Source of the DNA: Oscillatoriales cyanobacterium
GTDB lineage: Bacteria; Cyanobacteriota; Cyanobacteriia; Cyanobacteriales; Laspinemataceae
Reading direction: 5' to 3'
NCBI GenBank assembly: GCA_011390955.1
Contig: JAABRM010000019.1
Location: 51,215-115,214 of the forward strand
DNA: 64,000 nt
Positions 55,143 through 64,000 of this stretch are shown piece by piece. Position 1 is the first letter of the stretch, and every line of letters begins with the position of its first letter. The notes below the pieces were generated by a model. That model worked only from the letters and a program-made list of their open reading frames with translations. It did no database searches and was not told the DNA's origin. The position numbers were made by a program, and so were the translations under genes.

Positions 55143-55349
55143 TCAAATTTTATCGAGGCGAATGGCAATTTGTCCCGACAAAATCTGACGGCGGATAGCC
55201 GATCGCTGACCGTTGACCAACGACAAGAGCGATCGCTGAATGGCTAGGTTTGATGATCCCTGACGCTTTAATAAAATGAATGGGATCTGTTTTGCTGAGT
55301 TCCAGCGAATAATCACGGATTTAATCAGCCAAGGCGTCTGTTTCGTCAA
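55143..55349 (-). CDS. Doubtful small ORF
   Basis: A 68-residue reading with only a TTG start. Composition (many Ile, Leu, Arg, Gln) is protein-like, but no motif is seen and no ribosome site precedes it. It could be a decayed relative of a longer gene. Reported because the 55113-55464 gap is otherwise empty. Confidence 0.2.
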   Translation of the reverse strand: MTKQTPWLIKSVIIRWNSAKQIPFILLKRQGSSNLAIQRSLLSLVNGQRSAIRRQILSGQIAIRLDKI

Positions 55350-55464
55350 TAAAATTTTCTGTCCCTCTGCAAAAAATCATAGCATAAATATTTTTAGAAA
55401 GTTTTTAGGATCGGGGGTGAACCCCCGATCGCCTGCCCTGTCCTTGCCCTGATAATGGTCTGAT

Positions 55465-56688
55465 TTATCCGGGGGAAATTTCTGCTAACCGTTGCCAACT
55501 AATCTGTCCGGTGACTGGATCTTGGTGCCAACGTAACAAAGGACTCGATTGCCCGATCGCCCTGGCAGGTGACATTTCTGGTAAACCGATCGCCTTCCTG
55601 GGGGCTACTGTTGCCAGGGCGATCGCCTCTCCCACCTCACATAAGCCCCACTTAACCAAATTTTCCACCCCAGACAACAACGGTAAAGTGGTGCCTGCCA
55701 AAGTCCCATCCAGCAGCTTACAAGTGCCAGACTTCACCTCAATTTGCCGCCGATCCCAAGGATAAACCCCATCGGTTAAGCCAATGGGCGCCAGGGCATC
55801 ACTGACTAAAAAGACCCCTTGACTAGCACGCAAAAGCACCTGAATCATCGTCGGGCAAACGTGCTGACCATCGGCAATCAGACCGCAATAAACTCGCGGA
55901 TCCACCATTGCCGCCCCTAATAATCCCGGTTCCCGGTGATGCAAAGCAGGCATAGCATTAAAAGCATGGGTAATCATAGTGGCGCCTTGGTCAAAGGCTT
56001 GACTAGCTTGGGCGGCTGTAGCCATTGAATGCCCTAAACTGACAATAATGCCCAGGGAACGGAGATAAGCGATCGCCTCTCCCGTGGGGTCTAACTCTGG
56101 GGCCAAGGTCATCACCTTCACCACCGCCGCATAATCCCCTAAAATAGTCTTGACATTTTCCACATTTAGTGGTAATAAATATTGCTCTGGATGGGCGCCG
56201 CGTTTTTCATAGTTGAGAAATGGCCCTTCTAAGTGGGCGCCCAGAATTTTCGCTTCTTTGGTCAGTGACCCAGAGTCAAATGCTTGTGTGGCCATAAAAT
56301 CAGCCAAAGTGGAGAGCGATCGCTGAATTTTAGCTGGGGAAGTAGTAACAATAGTCGGCAAAAATCCATCCACCCCTTGCTGCCAAAGATAGGCACAAAT
56401 TTCTCTCAGTTTTGGGTAATCTTCGGGTTCCAAGTCTGGAAACGCCAACCCTAAGCCCCCATTAATTTGTAAATCAATGCCGCCGCCGGACAGCCAATCT
56501 CCCGCCAGATCGACACAGGGGGACGGTTCCCCCACCGGGCAATCGGCCATTAAACCCATATCGGCGATCGCCCCATGATTCAAGCACAAATAAAATAAGC
56601 CCGACTGCCGAGGGAGTCGAGCATTGATAAGATGCAAATTGTCAGAATTGCCAGAGACGATTTCGGGGGCTATAGCTTCAGTCATCAC
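55465..56688 (-). CDS. nagA: N-acetylglucosamine-6-phosphate deacetylase
   Basis: A 407-residue amidohydrolase that removes the acetyl group from GlcNAc-6-phosphate in amino-sugar recycling. Metal and substrate residues are visible: Glu154 (GAHLEGPFLN), His220 (VSLGHSMATA), His241 (TMITHAFNAMPALHHREPG) and catalytic Asp297 (VFLVSDALAP). GGGIDLQINGG is the usual N-terminal motif. Two consecutive ATGs start the gene. It is divergent from purE with a 34-bp gap, so both promoters overlap. Confidence 0.94.
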   Translation of the reverse strand: MMTEAIAPEIVSGNSDNLHLINARLPRQSGLFYLCLNHGAIADMGLMADCPVGEPSPCVDLAGDWLSGGGIDLQINGGLGLAFPDLEPEDYPKLREICAYLWQQGVDGFLPTIVTTSPAKIQRSLSTLADFMATQAFDSGSLTKEAKILGAHLEGPFLNYEKRGAHPEQYLLPLNVENVKTILGDYAAVVKVMTLAPELDPTGEAIAYLRSLGIIVSLGHSMATAAQASQAFDQGATMITHAFNAMPALHHREPGLLGAAMVDPRVYCGLIADGQHVCPTMIQVLLRASQGVFLVSDALAPIGLTDGVYPWDRRQIEVKSGTCKLLDGTLAGTTLPLLSGVENLVKWGLCEVGEAIALATVAPRKAIGLPEMSPARAIGQSSPLLRWHQDPVTGQISWQRLAEISPG

Positions 56689-56722
56689 GTTCTCACCATT
56701 AAATCAGGATCAATCATAACCA

Positions 56723-57250
56723 ATGACACAAGCACAAGTAGGAATTATCATGGGCAGCGATTCCGATTTGCCCACCATGCAAGCCGCGATCGCCATTTGC
56801 GAACAATTCAACGTCCCCTGCGAAGTAGCGATCGTATCTGCCCACCGCACTCCCCACCGCATGGTGGAATATGCCACCAGCGCCCATCAACGGGGCATCA
56901 AAGTCATCATAGCTGGGGCGGGAGGGGCGGCTCACTTACCGGGAATGGTGGCGTCCTTAACTCCATTGCCGGTGATTGGGGTTCCCGTAGCCACCCGACA
57001 CCTGCAAGGGGTGGACTCTCTCTACTCCATTGTGCAAATGCCCAGCGGCATTCCCGTAGCCACAGTAGCGATCGGCAATGCCACCAATGCGGGATTATTA
57101 GCCGTGCAAATCCTGGCAGCCCATCAACCGGAATTATTAGCGCAAGTCCAACAATATCGCCAGAGCTTAACGGAATCGGTACTGCAAAAACAAGAACGCC
57201 TGGAACAGTTAGGGTCGCAACAATACCTAGCCGAAATGAAAATGAAATAG
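56723..57250 (+). CDS. purE: N5-carboxyaminoimidazole ribonucleotide mutase
   Basis: A 175-residue class I PurE, which shifts the carboxyl group to give CAIR in purine synthesis. Signature segments are [26 protein letters not shown] and [14 protein letters not shown], with [15 protein letters not shown] and [15 protein letters not shown]. Full length; purK is not adjacent. The divergent nagA start lies 34 bp away. Confidence 0.96.
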   Translation: MTQAQVGIIMGSDSDLPTMQAAIAICEQFNVPCEVAIVSAHRTPHRMVEYATSAHQRGIKVIIAGAGGAAHLPGMVASLTPLPVIGVPVATRHLQGVDSLYSIVQMPSGIPVATVAIGNATNAGLLAVQILAAHQPELLAQVQQYRQSLTESVLQKQERLEQLGSQQYLAEMKMK

Positions 57251-57858
57251 CATCGTTGCAGAATTTTGCACCCACCAGCCGTTTATGGATCCCATCTCAC
57301 CACCGATTAATTGTATTTCGTGATACAGAAATATTATGTGAACATGATGAGATGGTCTTGACTTAAAGCTTGGTGTTTTCTCTGTGGTGAAAAGTTGTGA
57401 TGGACGGGGATATCTTGGCCCAACAAACAAACAAAGCCAACCACCCCAGCCATCAAACAGCGATGTTTCTCAGAGGTATCGAGTCACCTGATGATCTACC
57501 GCCGAAGAAGACGAGAGAAGAGAGATGCATAGAAAAGAGAAGAGAGATGCATAGAAGAGAGAATATTTTCCTCTATCCTAAGAACCTCTATCCTCCTTCC
57601 TCTTTCCTAAGAACCTCTATCCTCTATCCTAAGAACCTCTATCCTCTTTTCTCTCTCCTCTTTCCTCCCCTTTGTGGAATTCGATTTCACGAAGCTCGCA
57701 AGATAATCGCCCAGTTAAAAGGCTTAATGCTTCTTGCTAGACGTTTTTCTGTTTACCGATCGTCAAGCAAAATGACTTTTTACCTGAAAGTCTGAGATAA
57801 TTCAAAGCCACTGCATCAAGCTTATGTAGAGATTCCATTATGAAACAACGTCTAAGCA
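57251..57858. repeat. Intergenic with purine/pyrimidine low-complexity array (57505-57672)
   Basis: Between purE and amt. From about 57505 to 57560 the plus strand is GAGAAGAGAGATGCATAGA-type purine repeats; from 57565 to 57672 it is CCTCTATCCTAAGAACCTCT-type repeats. The two halves are imperfectly complementary. The same style of DNA forms the insert in lnt (8445-8578). ORFs here are repeat translations. The amt promoter must lie after 57680; I looked for a GTA-N8-TAC NtcA site and found none. Confidence 0.75.
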
Positions 57859-59403
57859 ATGAAATCTAAACTGACCTTACAGAAAAAATTAAACCGCACT
57901 TTAGCGCGGAAATCGCCCCAAGGAAACCCTCCACCTTCTCATGGTTTTGTTGGGCGACTGGGTAAATCTTTCCAACAGTTGATTGTTGCTATTCGGCGAC
58001 TGTCTCCGAATTGGCAAGCCTGTATTCCCTTAGCCAGCATCATTCTCTTGGTTTCCGCTTATGCCGCTGTTGCCCAAGATGCCCCACCCAATACCGAAGA
58101 ACAATTGGCCAGCTTAAAAATTGGCCTAGATACCATGTGGGTGGTGATTGCCTCCATTTTTGTTATCTTTATGAATGCTGGTTTCGGGATGTTGGAAACC
58201 GGCTTTTGCCGTCAAAAAAATGCCGTCAATATCTTATCCAAAAACCTGATTGTCTTTGCCCTAGCCACAGTCACCTTTTGGGCGATCGGCTTTGGCTTCA
58301 TGTTTGGGGACGGCAATGGCTTTATGGGCACCGCAGGCTTTTTCCTGATCGGATCTGACAATAGTCCCGCCACCGGTGACACCTATCAAGGTATCTTCGG
58401 ATCTTTAAATTGGACAGGAGTACCCCTAGCCGCTAAATTCTTATTTCAAGTCGCCTTTGCGGGAACTGCGGCCACCATCGTTTCTGGTGCTGTAGCCGAA
58501 CGAGTCAAATTTGTTGACTTTTTAATTTTCTCGATTTTATTGGTGGGCGTCGCCTACCCGATTACCGGACATTGGATCTGGGGTGGTGGCTGGCTTTCCA
58601 GCTTAAAAACCGATCCCGATACCGGCGAAACCGTCTTAGCCTTTTCTGATTTTGCCGGTTCGACGGTGGTTCACTCCGTAGGCGGTTGGGCTGCCCTCAT
58701 GGGGGCGGCGATCCTCGGCCCACGCCTGGGCAAGTATCAAGACGGCATCTCCACAGCCATGCCCGGTCACAACCTGAGTATTGCCACCTTGGGTTGTTTA
58801 ATTCTCTGGATCGGCTGGTTTGGGTTTAACCCTGGTTCCACAATGGAAGTAACTCCAGATATTGCTCATATTGCCCTAACGACAAATATGGCTGCTGCGA
58901 CTGGGGGAGTCGCGGCTACTTTGGTGGCTTGGTTATATCTGGGTAAGCCGGATCTTTCCATGATTATTAACGGCATTCTGGCGGGTCTGGTAGCGGTAAC
59001 TGCTGGCTGTAATGTTGTCAGTGTCCCCTCTGCGGCCATTATTGGTTTAATTGGTGGCATTCTGGTGGTCTTTGCGGTGCCATTCTTTGACAAAATCCAG
59101 ATTGATGACCCGGTGGGTGCGACTTCCGTTCACTTGGTGAATGGGGTGTGGGGAACTTTGGCCGTGGGTCTGTTTCACCAGGAAAGTGGATTATTGTTTG
59201 GCGGCGGTTTCGCGCAACTGGGCGCACAAATCCTCGGTGTTGTTTCCGTAGGCGGTATGACTGTGTTATTGTCCACGGCTTTTTGGTTAATTCTTAAGGC
59301 TACTTTGGGAATTCGCGTCACCGAAGAAGAGGAAAAAACTGGTTTGGATATTGGCGAACACGGTATGGAAGCCTACAGCGGCTTTTTGAAAGATACTCTC
59401 TAA
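57859..59403 (+). CDS. amt: Ammonium transporter
   Basis: A 514-residue Amt/Mep/Rh channel for ammonium uptake. A long basic N-terminal region (residues 1-50) leads to a signal-like helix ending VAQDAPP (~75), then eleven predicted membrane helices. Pore features are present: [24 protein letters not shown], the twin-His region ([17 protein letters not shown] and [12 protein letters not shown]), and FGFNPGS. The cytosolic tail [21 protein letters not shown] is the usual target of PII control. glnB is not adjacent. Confidence 0.95.
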   Translation: MKSKLTLQKKLNRTLARKSPQGNPPPSHGFVGRLGKSFQQLIVAIRRLSPNWQACIPLASIILLVSAYAAVAQDAPPNTEEQLASLKIGLDTMWVVIASIFVIFMNAGFGMLETGFCRQKNAVNILSKNLIVFALATVTFWAIGFGFMFGDGNGFMGTAGFFLIGSDNSPATGDTYQGIFGSLNWTGVPLAAKFLFQVAFAGTAATIVSGAVAERVKFVDFLIFSILLVGVAYPITGHWIWGGGWLSSLKTDPDTGETVLAFSDFAGSTVVHSVGGWAALMGAAILGPRLGKYQDGISTAMPGHNLSIATLGCLILWIGWFGFNPGSTMEVTPDIAHIALTTNMAAATGGVAATLVAWLYLGKPDLSMIINGILAGLVAVTAGCNVVSVPSAAIIGLIGGILVVFAVPFFDKIQIDDPVGATSVHLVNGVWGTLAVGLFHQESGLLFGGGFAQLGAQILGVVSVGGMTVLLSTAFWLILKATLGIRVTEEEEKTGLDIGEHGMEAYSGFLKDTL

Positions 59404-59449
59404 AAGCGATCGCCTAAACAACGGTTGATTAATCGATCGTGCCATCAGG

Positions 59450-59485
59450 GAGGAGTTGAGCGATCGACTCCTCTGCGATTTTTTT
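59450..59485 (+). terminator. amt terminator
   Basis: Stem GAGGAGT / ACTCCTC around a 10-nt loop containing GCGATCG, followed by TGCGATTTTTTTAG. It lies 47 bp after the amt stop. Confidence 0.75.
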
Positions 59486-59634
59486 AGCAGACCATAAGCC
59501 GCGATCGCGCCTAGTCACCTGCACTATGAGCAAAAATTGAGTAACTGGATATACTGAGGAAAAACAGAGTAACTCAATATCAGGTCAGGGAAAAATATTC
59601 CCTAAAGCCTTAGCCTATAAGAGTTTGTTCTAAA

Positions 59635-59706
<72 letters not shown>

Positions 59707-60142
59707 GCGAGATATAGATATAACATAACTTGCCATAAAAACACAAGTCTTTTCAGAAAATTTTCCGAAAATTATTTTTCTCCGTCGTCATCACTCAATA
59801 TTATCCCCCGAATCTGAGGATTTTTCTCGTTTAAGTGAGAAATGAATCAAATAATTCAGGCAATTTTGTCAAAAAACGCTTTTAGGGTTCTATAAAAGCC
59901 GCGATAAAAGCTTTTTATCAAAACTATTAAGCATAGTAAAAAATTGTCGATCGATTAGAGTTTTAATGAGTGCGATCGCCGTCATTAAAACCCTAAAAAT
60001 CATTTTTGCTAAGGTAAATAAGTATTTATTCTTAGGGGAAATTTATTCAGATTTCCTGACTTACAGGAATCATCACCTAAAAATAAATAGGCTATAAATA
60101 CGCTAAAATTACTCACAAAAACAAGATTATTTTATTGAAGAC
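59707..60142. other. Intergenic, AT-rich; no gene recognised
   Basis: A 436-bp AT-rich gap between tRNA-Val (minus) and the pentapeptide gene (plus). It contains short direct and inverted bits (AAAAGC...GCTTTTTATC near 59900-59920; AGGGTT/TAGAACCC-like near 59885), but no ORF or RNA gene I can name. The tRNA promoter should lie in the left part. Confidence 0.45.
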
Positions 60143-60676
60143 ATGAATTCTAGCGACTTATTAACTCTTTACGCAGCCGGACAAAGAGATTTTCGGGATT
60201 TAGACTTATTCCGTGGGGATTTCAATGGGGCGGATCTCAGTGGTGCCAGCTTATTTCGCTGCAACTTATTCCGCGCCAACCTTTATCGGGCTAAACTGAT
60301 TGGCACGAACCTGTTTCATGCGGACTTAATTGGGGCTAACTTAAGTTGTGCCAACCTGAGTGGGGCAGACCTCAGTGGCGCCAACCTGGTTGGAGCGGAC
60401 TTAAGTGGAGCGGACTTAAGTGGGGCTGATTTAAGTGAGGCGGACTTAAGTGGGGCAAATCTGAGCCATGCGAACCTCAGCTATACAGACCTCTCTCGTG
60501 CGAACCTGTTTCGGGCTGACTTGATTGATGCTCGTTTGCATCAAACTAAATTGAATGGGGCTAATCTCAAGCATACTTTGGTCAAAGATACTTACTTTGC
60601 TCAAGTCGTGGGTCTATCCCCGGATTTGACCATTGCCCTCAAAAATCAAGGGGCAATCTTGGAAACTGCGGCTTAA
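60143..60676 (+). CDS. Pentapeptide-repeat protein
   Basis: A 177-residue protein. Residues ~17-145 are tandem A(D/N)LSG-type pentapeptides (ADLSGANLVGADLSG) that fold into a right-handed quadrilateral beta helix. A non-repeat C-terminal segment (YFAQVVGLSPDLTIALKNQG) is shared with many cyanobacterial members. Such proteins are very common in cyanobacteria and mostly of unknown function; some mimic DNA and protect gyrase, but nothing here shows that. The N-terminal LLTLYAAGQRDF is also typical. Confidence 0.93.
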   Translation: MNSSDLLTLYAAGQRDFRDLDLFRGDFNGADLSGASLFRCNLFRANLYRAKLIGTNLFHADLIGANLSCANLSGADLSGANLVGADLSGADLSGADLSEADLSGANLSHANLSYTDLSRANLFRADLIDARLHQTKLNGANLKHTLVKDTYFAQVVGLSPDLTIALKNQGAILETAA

Positions 60677-60708
60677 TCATGTTCAGCAAATTAATTTAAA
60701 ATTTTGCA

Positions 60709-60894
60709 GGACTTACGCAGCTACTCCAAATTTTATTGGTGCGTTTTATTGATGCGTTACGCTCAAAAGCTTCTGGATTCCCGCCTTCGCGGGAATGACA
60801 GATGGCTTTATAAACGGGTGCGTGAGAACCAGATTTGGTATTATTGGTGCGTTACGCTGCCGCTAACACACCCTACAGAGCGTTGCGTAAGTCC
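60709..60894. mobile_element. MITE-like remnant with GGACTTACGCA ends (186 bp)
   Basis: Left end GGACTTACGCA (60709-60719) and right end TGCGTAAGTCC (60884-60894) are perfect 11-bp inverted repeats. The inside holds two TTGGTGCGTTACGC-type motifs and a GGATTCCCGCCTTCGCGGGA hairpin (60776-60795) followed by ATGACAGA. No ORF. A lone left end occurs at 6828. Confidence 0.7.
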
Positions 60895-60917
60895 GGTTAA
60901 TTTTTTAATTTTAAATT

Positions 60918-63809
60918 TTACTTGCGACTGAGGCGGCTGCCCTGGCGACAAACCAAATCGTAGTCACAATATTGACAAGCATCTCGTTTATGGTCTGGGT
61001 CTACGGGGTAGTGACCTTGTTGCAGCCGTCTTTTCACGTTTTCGGCAAACTCTGCCAAGGCCGTATCATCGATCGCATCGATCGCCACTTCTTTTAAAAT
61101 TGTCCCTTTGGTTAGGGAGTAATAGTAAGCATTGGTGACAGGTTGCCCAGGAAATAATTCCTTGGCCGCAACTTGTACATATAACGGCAACTGAATATCC
61201 AGCTTGGCTTGACCGTTGGCATCTTTTGCCCCTTTGGGGGGAGAGGAACTGGTTTTATAATCCACGATCGCCAATCCTTCGGGAGTACGATCCACTCGGT
61301 CTAGGCTGCCTTTAACTTTCAGACCATACCAAGTGCCGGTAAATTTTTTTTCCGCCGCCAGAATTTCTGTATTTTCCTGGAGAAAATCTGGTGCGGATAC
61401 TGCCCGGTGTAATACGGTTAAATGCTCTTGACGGCGGGCTTTCCAACCGGGCAACGGGGGCAATTTATCTAAATGTTCGGCTTTTTCCGCCTCTGAAAAC
61501 GCGGTTTCTAAGTGTTCGATCGCCGTGGCGACAAAATTTTTACCCTCAGAAACCGTAGCCCATTTTACAGAAAGTTCTAGGGTTTTGTGGTAGAGTAGCC
61601 CGCGCAAACTGTTGCTAAGTTCTTCTTCCGCTTCCTCTAGGTCGAGTAAATGTAACTGCTTGTGGCTAAACCATTTGAAGGGACATTGACCCAGGTTCGT
61701 CAGTTGAGAGGCGCTAAATTCCCATTCGTCTGGATCTAAGCCGATCGCGATCGCCCCATCATACTCATCCGGGGCTTGGCTGCTTTCTCGGCGTTTCTCC
61801 ACAGTCCAACAATGATAAGCATGGTTCAGAACCGGATCGGCTTCCGGGGCGTTTCGGGAAACGCCTATACTTTGTAGGTCGCCAACCGCAGCAACCGCAA
61901 TAGCCCCTAACTCAACTTGTCGAGAAAGTTGGACGCTGGCTACAGGCAAGGGCGGGGCGGCTTCTACTTCCAAACCTAATCTAGCAATGTAAGGACTGGG
62001 CAACATTGGCGTTGAACCCTGAGTTTGAGGATAGGAAAAAATCACATTTTGGGCAGCAGTTTTCAGGCAGGCATAAAAATTCAGGGCTTCTCTTTGGGCA
62101 GTTTCCATCGCATTAGCCAGAGGAATGCCCCTTTGCCGCAACAATTGGCGATCGCGAAAATCCAAAACCGGACTATCCACCACAGGGGCAGGCAAAATTC
62201 CCTCCGCCATTCCCAACACAAACACCGATTGATACTCAGTTCCCACCAAAGAAGCGGGAGTATGTAATTCTACGCCGCCGCGTCCGGGGGCCGCAGGCAC
62301 CATCAACAATGCCATTAGCTGAGAAATTTCTTGAATAAACTCTTCAATGGTCAAGATTTCTGTTTCTGGTTTTGACAGATGCACCAATCCTTCCTGAAAC
62401 TGATAATATGCCACCGCCTCCCGCGCCCATCTTGCCGCCCGTTTCCGCAGATTAAAAGCTTTGAAAATATTCTGTAAACGTGCTACCCAATTATCTCTAG
62501 TATCCTGACTTGGCCAAGATAATATCGATAAATCCACCGATAAATCTACCGCTTGACTGGTGGAAACCTTTTCATCCCCTTTCGGCTGAAGAATTTCTTG
62601 CCACTTTTTCAGTCCAGAGGGATGCATTTTCCGCGCCCTGACCCAACATTCTGGGGGTAAACCAGAACATAAGGGATGAGTTAACAGTTTTGCGGTCGGT
62701 TCAAAGGGCAAATCAGCGATCGCCACCTGACCCAAAGTTTCGATCCAATTACCTAAACGAGTGGCGGTTAAAGGAATAGAATACAAAGCCCGAATCGGCA
62801 AATCGTATTCCCAGGCAATGTCCAAAATCATTGGCCCATAAATCTTTTCATCCCGTGCCACGATCGCGATTTGATTACTGGGTACTTTTTGTAATAACTG
62901 TTCTTTAACTAGGGCTAAAATCCCCCGCACTTCTGCTTCTAAATGGGGATAAGCATAAACTTTTGCCGGATTTGACTCTGTTGGTTCCGATGATTCCGAT
63001 GGTTCCGAGTCACTCAGCCCTAAAAATTTCTGGGATAAATATTTGCCCGGATGGTTGGGGTTTTGATGGTTAGTAATTGCCGCGACTTCCTGGACAATTT
63101 CATCATTTTTAACATCATTTTTAACATCATTTTCTACATCATGTTTAATCTGCCATCCCCGTTCTTGCAGCCACGCTATAGCAGTAAGTTGGTTTTCTGA
63201 AAATAAGGGATGATTCACCACCGGCAAAAACCACACAGAGCGATCGCCCGCTACCGCATCCACAAATTGCAATTGATCCATCAGGGGGAAATCATAGCCA
63301 TAAACCAGCAAAGATTGCCGTATGGGATTTAATTGCGAAGCAAACCATAAAATTTCTGCCGATTCCAGCAGTTTTTTCTCTCTCAACCGTTGCTGATATA
63401 TTTCAGCTAAATTCACCAAAGGCTGAAACCGTCCTGGCAGTTCAATATGTTTTTGGGAGGGTGGGGTATTTTCTTGCCAATTCCCCATTCTCAGCAGTTC
63501 TTTTAAAGTAGGTGCAACTTTACGAGTGGTTCCCTCAACATCTGTAGTGGATAGCACTTCACTAACTGTCTGTCGTAAATAGCGGTGTGCGGTCAGAAGG
63601 GGAACTTCGGCAAATTGATTTTTACCGATAATTTGTTTCGCCAAATTTTCCAGAGAAAAATGAGCCACAGAAAGCGATCGCGCCGCTTGTGGGGTCGGCG
63701 TCATCACGCTGATTTGGCGATTCCGCGAAAGCGGACGCTCTTGCGAATCGCTCGCTAATTTTTTCGCCTCTGCCAAAGGATAGGCATGAGTATAGATCAC
63801 CCGATTCAT
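60918..63809 (-). CDS. PD-(D/E)xK nuclease, AddB/RecB-like with FeS cysteines
   Basis: A 963-residue protein. The N-terminal ~600 residues are a degenerate helicase-like region (FPLMDQLQFVDAVAGDRSVWFLPVV; IAIVARDEKIYGPMI; HTPASLVGTEYQSVFVLGMAEG). The C-terminal nuclease has VDYKTSS with Asp850 and Lys852. Cys709 (GQCPFKWF) and Cys945/948/954 (CQYCDYDLVC) form the four-Cys FeS staple known from AddB-type nucleases. It is likely part of a recombination-repair nuclease; an AddA-type helicase partner is not adjacent. Repeats intrude: a palindromic insert near the N-terminus (SDSQERPLSRNRQ) and 12-bp repeats encoding HDVENDVKNDVKNDE (63101-63148). Confidence 0.85.
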   Translation of the reverse strand: MNRVIYTHAYPLAEAKKLASDSQERPLSRNRQISVMTPTPQAARSLSVAHFSLENLAKQIIGKNQFAEVPLLTAHRYLRQTVSEVLSTTDVEGTTRKVAPTLKELLRMGNWQENTPPSQKHIELPGRFQPLVNLAEIYQQRLREKKLLESAEILWFASQLNPIRQSLLVYGYDFPLMDQLQFVDAVAGDRSVWFLPVVNHPLFSENQLTAIAWLQERGWQIKHDVENDVKNDVKNDEIVQEVAAITNHQNPNHPGKYLSQKFLGLSDSEPSESSEPTESNPAKVYAYPHLEAEVRGILALVKEQLLQKVPSNQIAIVARDEKIYGPMILDIAWEYDLPIRALYSIPLTATRLGNWIETLGQVAIADLPFEPTAKLLTHPLCSGLPPECWVRARKMHPSGLKKWQEILQPKGDEKVSTSQAVDLSVDLSILSWPSQDTRDNWVARLQNIFKAFNLRKRAARWAREAVAYYQFQEGLVHLSKPETEILTIEEFIQEISQLMALLMVPAAPGRGGVELHTPASLVGTEYQSVFVLGMAEGILPAPVVDSPVLDFRDRQLLRQRGIPLANAMETAQREALNFYACLKTAAQNVIFSYPQTQGSTPMLPSPYIARLGLEVEAAPPLPVASVQLSRQVELGAIAVAAVGDLQSIGVSRNAPEADPVLNHAYHCWTVEKRRESSQAPDEYDGAIAIGLDPDEWEFSASQLTNLGQCPFKWFSHKQLHLLDLEEAEEELSNSLRGLLYHKTLELSVKWATVSEGKNFVATAIEHLETAFSEAEKAEHLDKLPPLPGWKARRQEHLTVLHRAVSAPDFLQENTEILAAEKKFTGTWYGLKVKGSLDRVDRTPEGLAIVDYKTSSSPPKGAKDANGQAKLDIQLPLYVQVAAKELFPGQPVTNAYYYSLTKGTILKEVAIDAIDDTALAEFAENVKRRLQQGHYPVDPDHKRDACQYCDYDLVCRQGSRLSRK

Positions 63810-64000
63810 ATTATTTGTTGTTGGTTGTTAGTTGTTGGTTGGTTGTTGTTAGTTGGGGTGTAATTGATAATTGATAATTGATAATTGATAATTGATAGTG
63901 CGATTCGTTCACGCGGAAAGCGGAAGGCAAAAGCCTGAAACGTGCGCGTGGTCTAGGTTAGGCCATCCTAACCTAGATAACTTTCAGGATGTGTAGGATA
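63810..64000. repeat. Upstream spacer with G/T array and TTGATAA block
   Basis: TTGTTGGTTGTTAG units (63812-63855) lead into TTGGGGTGTAATTGATAATT and four more TTGATAA steps (63853-63897), the same composite as 13089-13128. The final ~100 bp hold no gene that I can recognise before the window ends; GGTTAGGCCATCCTAACC (63956-63973) is a small palindrome. Confidence 0.7.

Noticed and set aside
57397..57795. 132-aa plus-strand ORF between purE and amt
   Set aside because: Its middle is the purine/pyrimidine array (EKRREMHRRE, LYPPSSFLRTSILYP) and its start has no support.
57680..57858. NtcA-type promoter for amt
   Set aside because: Expected for an ammonium transporter, but no GTA-N8-TAC was found in the upstream region.

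Overview
The window comes from a cyanobacterium, most likely a filamentous Oscillatoriales-type strain without heterocyst genes in view. The octamer GCGATCGC (HIP1) and its core occur all along it. The gene content is also cyanobacterial: a Mg-protoporphyrin IX methyltransferase (chlM), a tocopherol cyclase, a Ser/Thr kinase carrying a GUN4 domain, a pentapeptide-repeat protein, PAS/GAF and CHASE2-type orphan histidine kinases, and many VapC-like and DUF433/DUF5615 toxin-antitoxin (TA) pairs. No rRNA, CRISPR array, prophage or transposase gene was seen. There is one tRNA, Val(CAC).

Layout. 0-6 kb holds two orphan histidine kinases with closely related catalytic cores. 6.9-18 kb is mainly housekeeping: lnt, gyrA, a histone-deacetylase-fold enzyme and ppsA, plus one DUF262 protein, separated by long low-complexity spacers. 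18.1-30.4 kb is an accessory island. It carries a pair I read as Tse2-like toxin plus Tsi2-like partner, a VapBC pair, a second PIN pair, a DUF433/DUF5615 pair with a decayed second copy, an HTH/NB-ARC ATPase, an AvaI/BsoBI-type restriction-modification system, the housekeeping GTPase gene typA, and a RelE-like toxin whose antitoxin is a tandem double. 30.4-41 kb holds the tocopherol cyclase, an OLD/RecF-like ATPase, an AAA ATPase, a HepT/MntA pair and a 1679-residue STAND NTPase with TPR, WD40 and C-terminal repeats. 41-64 kb returns to core functions: an RND pump, ilvB, the GUN4 kinase, an amidase, chlM, nagA, purE, amt, tRNA-Val, a pentapeptide protein and an AddB/RecB-like nuclease.

How the parts fit. 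The 18-41 kb stretch looks like a defence and addiction island built by stepwise gain of small modules. Paired ~96-bp repeats sit between the TA cassettes at three places and may have mediated duplication or exchange. A fragment of the DUF5615 toxin gene next to the last repeat pair is direct evidence of past duplication and decay. The AAA ATPase at 33.5 kb and the STAND protein at 35.9 kb point the same way and are separated only by an opposite-strand HepT/MntA cassette, so they may be one two-gene system split by a TA insertion.

The window is also rich in short repeats: MITE-like elements with 14-bp ends, G/T- and C/A-rich arrays, 12-bp tandem units, and GTAGGGGC- and AAACCGGGTTTCT-type palindromes. 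Several lie inside coding sequences or supply stop codons or terminators. All domain and family names come from reading the sequence and from memory of the families; no database search was run.
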